In this document: one piece after another, positions 1 to 4,810 of the stretch
Position numbering within the stretch: position 1 is the stretch's first letter
How the letters are laid out: each line of letters starts with the position of its first letter
Source: Clostridiales bacterium
Lineage (GTDB): Bacteria; Bacillota_A; Clostridia; Saccharofermentanales; Saccharofermentanaceae
Length of the DNA stretch: 5,802 bases
NCBI GenBank assembly: GCA_017649745.1
Contig: JAGCGE010000384.1
Span: 1-5,802, forward strand
Direction of reading: 5' to 3'
Notes under the pieces: generated by a model
The model's input: only the letters and a program-made list of their open reading frames with translations
What the model was told of the DNA's origin: nothing
Database searches by the model: none
Made by a program: the position numbers and the translations under genes

Positions 1-2
1 CC

Positions 3-806
3 ATCTCGAAAAGACGACCGATCAAAGGTCTTCTTCAGATCGTAAGAGCTCTTATCTTTATGGTGCTCGGCATCATAATGGTGTCCATGTTCATCAACCA
101 GAGCCCGCTCGTTCTGATTGGTGGTATCGGTACTTTTACGGCCATCATCTCCATCGTATTTAAAGATGCGCTCCTTGGTCTTGTAGCAGGAGTTCAGATC
201 ACATCAGACGACCTTCTCAGGATCGGTGACTGGGTCGAGATCCCTTCCGAAAAAGTTGAAGGAACTGTTCAGGATATCTCACTTATCTCCGTTAAGATCC
301 TCGCATTCGACAACACGTTATACACTATCCCTGCTTATACATTCCTGTCTGTCCCATTCAGGAACTGGCATACAGCGATCAAGAATAATGCAAGAAGAGT
401 CATGAGAACGATCTCTGTTGACGTTAATTCAGTCAAGACTCTTTCTTCTGATGATATCTCTAAGGTCATAAAGGAATATAAGGAATTCGAAGATCTGAAG
501 ACTGTTTTCGATGAGAGAAAAGAAAAGAGCGGCGATCTTACTAATCTCGGTGTCTTCATGGAGATATTGCCAAGAATGATAAAGAAAGACGAAAACGTGC
601 GTAAGGATAAGCTCGTTATCTGTCAGATAAACGAGGCAAAGTGCACCACTGGTGTTCCTGTAGAGTATTTCTTCTTTACGGATCTGACTGATTGGGGAAA
701 ATACAGCAAGATATCTGCGGAAAAGTCAGAGCTCGCGCTGAACCTTCTTAAGGAATTCGATCTTAGACCATTCCAGTCCAGATCAGACGTTAATCCTAAT
801 CCATAA
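3..806 (+). CDS. MscS-family mechanosensitive channel, YbdG/MscM type (5' truncated)
   Basis: The reading frame is open from the left edge, so the N-terminus lies outside the window and 267 residues are visible. Two hydrophobic segments can be seen. Residues about 10-31 form one. Residues about 34-66 form the other; they are Gly/Ala rich (GGIG at 40-43) and run into a KDALLGLVAGVQI stretch, as in the pore-lining TM3 of MscS proteins. It is followed by LRIGDWVEIP (about 72-81), the start of the cytoplasmic beta domain, and by an FRNWH segment near 119-123. The C-terminal part (TNLGVF, then VEYFFFTDLTDW, then EFDLRPFQ) resembles my recollection of E. coli YbdG closely. The family releases solutes through the inner membrane on hypo-osmotic shock. 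The gene ends 11 bp inside the convergent gene on the other strand, and no terminator is visible after it. Family assignment is firm; the YbdG subtype is from memory of the family. Confidence 0.9.
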   Translation: MSKRRPIKGLLQIVRALIFMVLGIIMVSMFINQSPLVLIGGIGTFTAIISIVFKDALLGLVAGVQITSDDLLRIGDWVEIPSEKVEGTVQDISLISVKILAFDNTLYTIPAYTFLSVPFRNWHTAIKNNARRVMRTISVDVNSVKTLSSDDISKVIKEYKEFEDLKTVFDERKEKSGDLTNLGVFMEILPRMIKKDENVRKDKLVICQINEAKCTTGVPVEYFFFTDLTDWGKYSKISAEKSELALNLLKEFDLRPFQSRSDVNPNP

Positions 807-1143
807 GTTCAAGGAGTCTGTCTCGAAGCTTATACATCTCCTGCACACTGTTCTCCAGAAAATAGTAATGGAGGACGTATGGAACGAGCAGGACGAGGAA
901 CATCGCGCTCAATACGATCTCGACTAAGTTTCCGTCAACGAACATGGCAAGGATCGACATGATCTCCATTAATGCGAACAGGACGGTAACGATAAGGTGG
1001 ATGAGCCTTTCGTGCTGGAAATAGGAGATCTTCATCTCAAGTTCCTTGAGCATCTTCTCCTTCGTCGAAGAATCTGCTTTCGCTGCTTCTTCATTCAGAA
1101 ACTTCTTAAATGAATCCATATATTCTTTAATATACTTTTTCAT
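796..1143 (-). CDS. Small two-helix membrane protein, function unknown
   Basis: This 115-residue protein is not one I recognise. It has a charged N-terminal third (residues 1-46, rich in Lys and Glu and probably helical), a hydrophobic segment at about 47-68, a short loop (DGN near 70-72), a second hydrophobic segment at about 74-95, and a charged C-terminal helix (QEMYKLRDRLLELMD). This predicts a helical hairpin in the membrane with both ends in the cytoplasm. No cysteine or recognisable catalytic motif is present. It is the last gene of the leftward block, 7 bp after the radical SAM gene, and its ribosome binding site lies in that gene's last codons. It overlaps the convergent channel gene by 11 bp. 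It is supported as real by its ATG start, ribosome binding site, operon-like spacing and clean membrane pattern. Confidence 0.75.
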   Translation of the reverse strand: MKKYIKEYMDSFKKFLNEEAAKADSSTKEKMLKELEMKISYFQHERLIHLIVTVLFALMEIMSILAMFVDGNLVEIVLSAMFLVLLVPYVLHYYFLENSVQEMYKLRDRLLELMD

Positions 1144-1150
1144 AAGCAGA

Positions 1151-2059
1151 TCAACCTCCGTGTTCGAATCTGTTATTGATATAGTTTACTACACTTCTCT
1201 TGTCTTTTGTCCAGGAAGGAGCCAAAAGAAGTTTCTTAGGTCCGTCTCCGGTCAGCCTGTGGATGATGATATCTTTAGGTATCAGTTTAAGTGCTTCTTC
1301 AACGATATCGAAATACTCATCTCGCTCAAGTATGTGAAGCTTCCCTTCCTGCCACAACTCCGCTAATGGTGTGTCCTTAAGGACATAAAGGCACGTAAAC
1401 TTAATGCCGTCGACTTTAAGATCAACAACATGCTTAACACTTTGAAGCATCATCTCTTTTGTCTCATCCCTAAGTCCGAAAATAAGATGGCAGATCACTT
1501 CTATCCCGTTATCTTTAAGTCGTTTCACACTATCATCGAACTCACTTGTCTCATAACATCTGTTAAACCATTGAGCTGTCTTGTCATGGATAGTTTGAAG
1601 TCCAAGTTCCACCATAACAGGCTTTACTGCATTTACACGCTTAAGGACTTCGATGATGTCATCATTTAGACAATCAGGTCTGGTACCTATCGATAAAGCA
1701 CATATCCTGTCATCTCCCGCTGCCTCCATGAGTTCCTTTTCGAGATATAAAGGAGAACAGTAAGTATTTGTAAAACTCTGAAAATATGCAATATAAAGCG
1801 CGGGCTTTTTTATCTTCTTCTGAAGCATCGAAACAGCCGAATCGATCTGGATCTTTATCGGATCGACTTTCGAAGAAGCAAACTCACCCGAGCCTCCGTT
1901 TCCGCAAAAAATGCAACCGCCAACTCCCTTTGTCCCGTCCCTGTTAGGACAGGTTACATCAAGACTGATGGCGGCTTTATAAACTTTGGTACCGAATCTA
2001 TTCTTAAAATATGTGTTAGCGTCAGAGTATTCCGTCTTTGTCATATGTGGAAGGATCAT
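1151..2059 (-). CDS. Radical SAM protein, TIGR01212 family (YtqA/YhcC-like)
   Basis: This 302-residue protein has the usual length for the family. It carries the family signature CPNRDGT..GGCIFC: Cys37, Cys49 and Cys52 would hold the 4Fe-4S cluster that cleaves S-adenosylmethionine. A GGSGEFA stretch follows at about 55-61. Further family blocks are AYFQSFTNTY (91-100), SIGTRPDC (123-130), ELGLQT (151-156), HLIFGL (191-196) and HRLTGDGP (267-274). As I recall, the B. subtilis homologue YtqA has been placed in the tRNA wobble-uridine mnm5s2U pathway, while E. coli YhcC is less well defined; a tRNA-modification role here is inference. No companion methyltransferase gene is in the window. The gene starts inside the 3' end of the upstream membrane-protein gene (38 bp overlap). 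Neither ATG at 2059 nor the in-frame ATG at 2044 (codon 6) has a well-placed Shine-Dalgarno sequence, so the start is uncertain and translational coupling is likely. Confidence 0.92.
   Translation of the reverse strand: MILPHMTKTEYSDANTYFKNRFGTKVYKAAISLDVTCPNRDGTKGVGGCIFCGNGGSGEFASSKVDPIKIQIDSAVSMLQKKIKKPALYIAYFQSFTNTYCSPLYLEKELMEAAGDDRICALSIGTRPDCLNDDIIEVLKRVNAVKPVMVELGLQTIHDKTAQWFNRCYETSEFDDSVKRLKDNGIEVICHLIFGLRDETKEMMLQSVKHVVDLKVDGIKFTCLYVLKDTPLAELWQEGKLHILERDEYFDIVEEALKLIPKDIIIHRLTGDGPKKLLLAPSWTKDKRSVVNYINNRFEHGG
1155..1159 (-). promoter_or_regulatory. Ribosome binding site of the 115-residue membrane protein
   Basis: GGAGG on the minus strand, 11 nt before the ATG at 1143. The spacing is longer than usual. 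The site falls in the last two glycine codons of the upstream radical SAM gene, so ribosomes ending there could restart here. Confidence 0.6.
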
Positions 2060-2519
2060 ACCCCATCATCTGGTCTTCATTTTTCTTGGAAGTTGCAAAG
2101 ATCAGGACACTCGAATCAGCTGTGCAGTTCTTGTAGAACTCCGGCTCACAATCAATAGTAAAAGTCACTTTCTCACCAGGGATCCTGACCATTACCTTAC
2201 AGACCTTACCGTCACCGACTCTGGTAACGACCTTGCCCAATATCATAAACGGAGCTGTACTTACTATCTTGGTATTCTCTCTTATCATCGAGAAATAGAT
2301 ATAGAATACGGCAATAACACCTACACCGATAAGCAACATAAAAAAGACTAATACCGGCACAGACATTATGCCTCCATCATCTCCTGAATTGACTACGAAA
2401 AATGCGACTACGCAAACGGCAAAGATCATCAAAAGATAAACGATCATCCTGGTTCTGGCAGTGTTGACAACATTATCCTTTATCCTTTGCCTGATACTCT
2501 CATCAGCTGTTCTCCACAT
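2022..2519 (-). CDS. Two-helix membrane protein with C-terminal soluble domain, function unknown
   Basis: A 165-residue protein that I do not recognise. Residues 1-22 are charged. Hydrophobic helices span about 25-44 and 53-76, separated by a short NSGDDGG loop, which would place both ends in the cytoplasm. Residues about 85-145 alternate in a beta-strand-like way (GKVVTRVGDGKVCKVMVRI, then GEKVTFTIDCEPEFY) and could form a small beta barrel. That reads somewhat like the OB-fold tail of NfeD-type proteins, but no signature supports that label. The end (residues 146-165) is polar. The gene follows dinB by 35 bp and has its own ribosome binding site and a good promoter just upstream. Its 3' end overlaps the radical SAM gene. 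I am confident that it is a gene and have no function to offer. Confidence 0.78.
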   Translation of the reverse strand: MWRTADESIRQRIKDNVVNTARTRMIVYLLMIFAVCVVAFFVVNSGDDGGIMSVPVLVFFMLLIGVGVIAVFYIYFSMIRENTKIVSTAPFMILGKVVTRVGDGKVCKVMVRIPGEKVTFTIDCEPEFYKNCTADSSVLIFATSKKNEDQMMGYDPSTYDKDGIL

Positions 2520-2526
2520 AAATATA

Positions 2527-2531
2527 CCTCC
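2527..2531 (-). promoter_or_regulatory. Ribosome binding site of the 165-residue membrane protein
   Basis: A strong GGAGG on the minus strand, 7 nt before the ATG at 2519. It fixes this start and shows that the gene is translated independently of dinB. Confidence 0.8.
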
Positions 2532-2545
2532 AAAAACTAAGGGCT

Positions 2546-2574
2546 ATTATATCATCAATTTTTGCTATCTTCAA
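2546..2574 (-). promoter_or_regulatory. Internal sigma-A promoter at the end of dinB
   Basis: On the minus strand, TTGAAG (2569-2574) and a perfect TATAAT (2546-2551) are separated by exactly 17 bp. The -10 box is preceded by TG plus one base, giving an extended -10. The -35 lies in the last dinB codons and the -10 lies 3 bp past the dinB stop. The expected transcript start is near 2539, giving a leader of about 20 nt before the ATG at 2519. It would drive the three downstream genes without dinB. This is a motif match only. Confidence 0.6.
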
Positions 2575-3802
2575 AATCCTCTGCGTTTTTCGAAGATACT
2601 CCCTTTCCCCTGCCATCTTTCGGATCGCCCTGAAGTTCCGCAAGATGGATCAAACTCTCCTTACCATATCTTTCCTTGATAAGATCGATCGTCTTCTCGA
2701 GTTTATCATTCTTGTCTATTTTTTGCACTTCTTCGAAAATACTTATCTGTTCCGGAGCTTCATTACTTACAAGATCCGTCAATCTTACACCGATGCTCCT
2801 TACGGATGAATGCCAATCATATGATTCATCGAACAACTCCATAGCCGCCTTATGTATAGTGGATGAATTATCAGTAGCATTAAACAGGATCTTCTGTTTC
2901 TCATAAATGCTCAGATCCCTGTCTTTGACCGTGATCTGAATGACCCTGCCCTTCATCCCTGCTTTTCGAAGTCTGGAAGCAACAGAAGACGAAAGAGAAA
3001 GAAGCGTTCCCGACACTTCATTCCTGTTCGTCATATCTTCGGCTGTCGTAGTAGAATTACCGACGGATTTAACAGTGCGCTTATAGTCTGCACTCTTTAC
3101 CTCCGAATCATCCAAGCCGTTCGCATATAACCAAAGAGCATTTCCGGACTTACCGAGATATTCAATCAGAAAACTCCTGTCGGTATTGGCAAGATCTCCG
3201 ATATTCTTGATATTGACCTTCGAAAGGCGCTGACCGGTGGACTTACCGACAAACAAAAGATCAGAGCAAGGAAGCGGCCATACGATCTGCTTAAAGTTGT
3301 CCTTTGTGATCACGGTAGTTGCGTCAGGTTTCTTGTAATCAGAACCCAACTTGGCAAATATCTTGTTGAAGCTTACTCCGATAGAACATGAAAGACCGAA
3401 CTCAGCCTTGACCCTCTCTCTGATCTCATCAGCTACTTCTAAAGGAGTCCTGTCACCTATGGTATCAGTCAGATCAAGCCAGCACTCGTCCAATCCGAAT
3501 GGCTCCACTTTGTCAGTATATTCAAGATACATCTCTCGAAGCTTTCCTGAATAAAATACATATTTATCATAGTGAGGAACTGCAAGAACAAGATCGGGAC
3601 ACTTACTTTGTGCCTGCCAAATAGCTTCGGCAGTCTTAACTCCTGCTTTAGACGCGAGTTGATTCTTGGCAAGGATTATTCCGTGCCTTCTCTCTTTATC
3701 GCCTGCAACAGCCATCGGAACATTACGATACTCAGGATGAGATATCATCTCTACCGACGCGAAATAGCAGTTCTGATCTACATGAAAAATCACTCTGTCC
3801 AA
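2555..3802 (-). CDS. dinB: Y-family DNA polymerase (DNA polymerase IV, DinB)
   Basis: A 415-residue error-prone translesion polymerase. The N-terminal HVDQNCYFASVE block contains metal ligand Asp9 and, by alignment with Dpo4 and DinB, steric-gate Phe14. The second catalytic block reads GLDECWLD with Asp105 and Glu106, where most family members have S-x-D-E-A. SCSIGVSFNKIFAKLGSDYKKP (about 138-159) is the palm/fingers signature, followed by a helix-hairpin-helix thumb region (NIKNIGDLA, about 198-205). The little-finger domain spans about 240-345. QISIF at 352-356 matches the beta-clamp binding motif. It lies about 60 residues before the end, and the tail after it contains an IDLIKERYGK stretch. 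The start is TTG: an in-frame TAG lies 15 bp upstream, no ATG is available, and a GAGGTG Shine-Dalgarno lies 5 nt before it. The gene leads the leftward block and sits behind a promoter with a candidate LexA box. Confidence 0.93.
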   Translation of the reverse strand: MDRVIFHVDQNCYFASVEMISHPEYRNVPMAVAGDKERRHGIILAKNQLASKAGVKTAEAIWQAQSKCPDLVLAVPHYDKYVFYSGKLREMYLEYTDKVEPFGLDECWLDLTDTIGDRTPLEVADEIRERVKAEFGLSCSIGVSFNKIFAKLGSDYKKPDATTVITKDNFKQIVWPLPCSDLLFVGKSTGQRLSKVNIKNIGDLANTDRSFLIEYLGKSGNALWLYANGLDDSEVKSADYKRTVKSVGNSTTTAEDMTNRNEVSGTLLSLSSSVASRLRKAGMKGRVIQITVKDRDLSIYEKQKILFNATDNSSTIHKAAMELFDESYDWHSSVRSIGVRLTDLVSNEAPEQISIFEEVQKIDKNDKLEKTIDLIKERYGKESLIHLAELQGDPKDGRGKGVSSKNAEDFEDSKN

Positions 3803-3807
3803 GTCTA

Positions 3808-3813
3808 CACCTC
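3808..3813 (-). promoter_or_regulatory. Ribosome binding site deciding the TTG start of dinB
   Basis: GAGGTG on the minus strand lies 5 nt before TTG at 3802. The next possible start, GTG at codon 4, would be 14 nt away, so TTG is preferred. Confidence 0.7.
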
Positions 3814-3818
3814 GCTAT

Positions 3819-3832
3819 CGAACATATTTTCT
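3819..3832 (-). promoter_or_regulatory. Candidate LexA (SOS) operator of dinB
   Basis: Read on the plus strand, CGAACATATTTTCT matches the B. subtilis LexA consensus CGAACRNRYGTTYC at 11 of 13 constrained positions; the two mismatches are both in the right half. It lies directly downstream of the dinB -10 box and covers the expected transcript start, a position where a bound repressor would block transcription. SOS control of Y-family polymerases is common in Firmicutes. The imperfect half-site keeps this a candidate. Confidence 0.5.
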
Positions 3833-3861
3833 ATTATCACAAAAATCCTGTGCTATTTCAA
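3833..3861 (-). promoter_or_regulatory. dinB promoter
   Basis: On the minus strand, TTGAAA (3856-3861) and GATAAT (3833-3838) have a 17-bp spacer, and TG plus one base before the -10 makes it an extended -10. The expected start is near 3826, giving a leader of about 24 nt to the TTG codon. This is the best leftward promoter in the divergent region. Confidence 0.65.
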
Positions 3862-3867
3862 TCATTT

Positions 3868-3897
3868 TTGAGGCATGCGGATTTCTTGTGGTATAAA
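3868..3897 (+). promoter_or_regulatory. Candidate distal promoter of the response regulator
   Basis: TTGAGG (3868-3873) and TATAAA (3892-3897) are separated by 18 bp, and TGG before the -10 gives an extended -10. It would start near 3904 and leave a leader of about 100 nt. It lies just upstream of the dinB -35, back to back with that promoter. Confidence 0.4.
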
Positions 3898-3919
3898 TGT
3901 GAATATTCTATTAAGCCAG

Positions 3920-3958
3920 TTGTATTGTTTGACATTTTCAATATAATATGGGTGTAAA
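3920..3958 (+). promoter_or_regulatory. Candidate proximal promoter of the response regulator
   Basis: Two overlapping readings are possible. A perfect TTGACA (3929-3934) pairs with TGTAAA (3953-3958) across 18 bp. Alternatively a perfect TATAAT (3942-3947) pairs with a weak TTGTAT (3920-3925) across 16 bp. The perfect -35 and perfect -10 cannot work together because only 7 bp separate them. Either reading gives a leader of roughly 40-50 nt before the ATG at 4003. Confidence 0.55.
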
Positions 3959-3992
3959 TATCAAAAATCAGATATATGATAAAAGTGTGCGC

Positions 3993-3997
3993 GGAGG
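3993..3997 (+). promoter_or_regulatory. Ribosome binding site deciding the response regulator start
   Basis: GGAGG 5 nt before the ATG at 4003. An earlier in-frame ATG at 3976 has no such site, and this GGAGG would then lie inside the coding region, so 4003 is the start. Confidence 0.85.
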
Positions 3998-4002
3998 TAT
4001 AT

Positions 4003-4716
4003 ATGGCTCAACATAAGATTTTGTTGGTTGATGACGATACAGATATTCTCGAGATCAACCGCTCCTTCCTCGTTAGTGAAGGATATGATGTTTATACAGC
4101 AACATCAGTTGCTCAGACAATGGAAAGAGTTCAGGTAGTTAACTTTGATTGCATCGTTTTGGATGTAATGCTCCCTGACGGAAGCGCTTTCGAACTTCCA
4201 CCTAGAATCCAGGTTTATTGTAAGGCTCCTATCATCTTCCTTACAGCTAAAGAAGATATCGATGATAAGATCACAGGATTTAAGTCAGGTGCTGATGACT
4301 ATATCACAAAGCCTTACTCTCTCCCTGAATTGAGTCTTCGTATCAATGCTCACATCAAGAGAAACCTTAAGAGCGAGGGCTTCCTTATGGAATTCAATCC
4401 TCTTAAGATCAACATCAAGACTCGTGAAGTTACATTGAAGGATGAAGCAGTTCATCTCACAAACAGAGAATTCGATATCTTGAGACTCCTTGCTGAGACA
4501 CCAAACGTTATCGTTCCATTCTCAAGAATCTACTCACAGGTTTGGGGAGACGATTCCCCTTGCGATAACCATCTCGTAATGGTTAACATCTCTTACCTCC
4601 GTAAGAAGATGGAGAAGATCGCTCCTGAGATCACTTATGTTAAGACTGAATGGGGTATCGGTTACTCATTCGCATATCCACCGGTTAAGAACAGTCTTCA
4701 CGGTGAATTCCAGTAA
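4003..4716 (+). CDS. Two-component response regulator, OmpR/PhoB family
   Basis: A 237-residue transcription regulator of typical length. The receiver domain (about 4-120) has the acidic pocket in LLVDDD (Asp10-Asp12), the phospho-acceptor Asp54 in IVLDVMLPDG, Thr81 in FLTAKED and Lys103 in ITKPYS, so it should be phosphorylatable. The DNA-binding winged helix covers about 130-225: LTNREFDILRLL is the helical start, residues about 188-203 form the recognition helix (ending SYLRKKM), and EWGIGYSF (216-223) is the wing, in place of the common RGVGYRF. A 14-residue tail follows. Codon choice is strongly biased to a preferred set (for example AAG, ATC, CTT/CTC and CGT/AGA), unlike its neighbours. 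It has its own promoter region, ends 10 bp before a strong hairpin, and precedes a membrane sensor that is its probable partner. Its target genes are unknown. Confidence 0.93.
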   Translation: MAQHKILLVDDDTDILEINRSFLVSEGYDVYTATSVAQTMERVQVVNFDCIVLDVMLPDGSAFELPPRIQVYCKAPIIFLTAKEDIDDKITGFKSGADDYITKPYSLPELSLRINAHIKRNLKSEGFLMEFNPLKINIKTREVTLKDEAVHLTNREFDILRLLAETPNVIVPFSRIYSQVWGDDSPCDNHLVMVNISYLRKKMEKIAPEITYVKTEWGIGYSFAYPPVKNSLHGEFQ

Positions 4717-4726
4717 TTGATTATCG

Positions 4727-4758
4727 AAGGCTGTTTCACGATCGTGAAACAGCCTTTT
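4727..4758 (+). terminator. Intrinsic terminator after the response regulator
   Basis: Positions 4727-4756 are a perfect 30-nt palindrome. As RNA it folds into a 13-bp stem closed by a GAUC tetraloop, and four Ts (4755-4758) end the stem and follow it. The hairpin is strong but the T tract is short, so some readthrough is plausible. The minus-strand reading lacks a T tract, so it should act only rightwards. Confidence 0.8.
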
Positions 4759-4770
4759 ACTATGATTCTT

Positions 4771-4796
4771 GGCGGTTGGCTTAAGCCCCGCCTTTT
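4771..4796 (+). terminator. Second hairpin with T tract, possible tandem terminator or attenuator
   Basis: GGCGG (4771-4775) pairs with CCGCC (4788-4792) and GGC (4778-4780) pairs with GCC (4785-4787). The loop is TTAA, with a two-base bulge on the left arm, and TTTT follows at 4793-4796. It ends 4 nt before the ribosome binding site of the sensor gene, so it could terminate transcription or limit sensor expression. Confidence 0.55.
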
Positions 4797-4800
4797 ATAT

Positions 4801-4805
4801 GAGGG
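4801..4805 (+). promoter_or_regulatory. Ribosome binding site of the sensor gene
   Basis: GAGGG 5 nt before the ATG at 4811, weaker than the GGAGG of the response regulator. The following GTATATATGG matches the response-regulator start region base for base. Confidence 0.65.
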
Positions 4806-4810
4806 TATAT

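Larger units (their letters stand above)
3803..4002. other. Divergent intergenic control region
   Basis: This 200-bp AT-rich region lies between dinB and the response regulator. It holds the leftward dinB promoter with its candidate LexA box and one or two rightward promoters. CAAAAAT (3840-3846) and ATTTTTG (3864-3870) form an inverted repeat flanking the dinB -35, which may be chance in AT-rich DNA. No small gene with a credible ribosome binding site is visible. Confidence 0.6.

Noticed and set aside
1986..2351. Plus-strand open frame of 121 codons opposite the radical SAM and membrane-protein genes
   Set aside because: It runs opposite two well-supported genes and has no ribosome binding site or domain of its own.
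3840..3870. Inverted repeat CAAAAAT / ATTTTTG around the dinB -35 as a regulator site
   Set aside because: The arms are mostly A and T runs in AT-rich DNA, so it is not distinguishable from chance; recorded only in the intergenic description.
3929..3947. Perfect TTGACA and perfect TATAAT read as one promoter
   Set aside because: Only 7 bp separate them, too short for sigma-A; each needs a different, weaker partner.
3976..4002. Upstream in-frame ATG giving a 9-residue longer response regulator
   Set aside because: It has no Shine-Dalgarno, the extra residues do not fit the receiver fold, and the GGAGG for the ATG at 4003 would be inside the gene.
4735..4763. Possible promoter for the sensor gene (TTCACG, 17 bp, TACTAT)
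   Set aside because: Each box matches only 4 of 6 positions and the -35 lies within the terminator palindrome, so chance is more likely.
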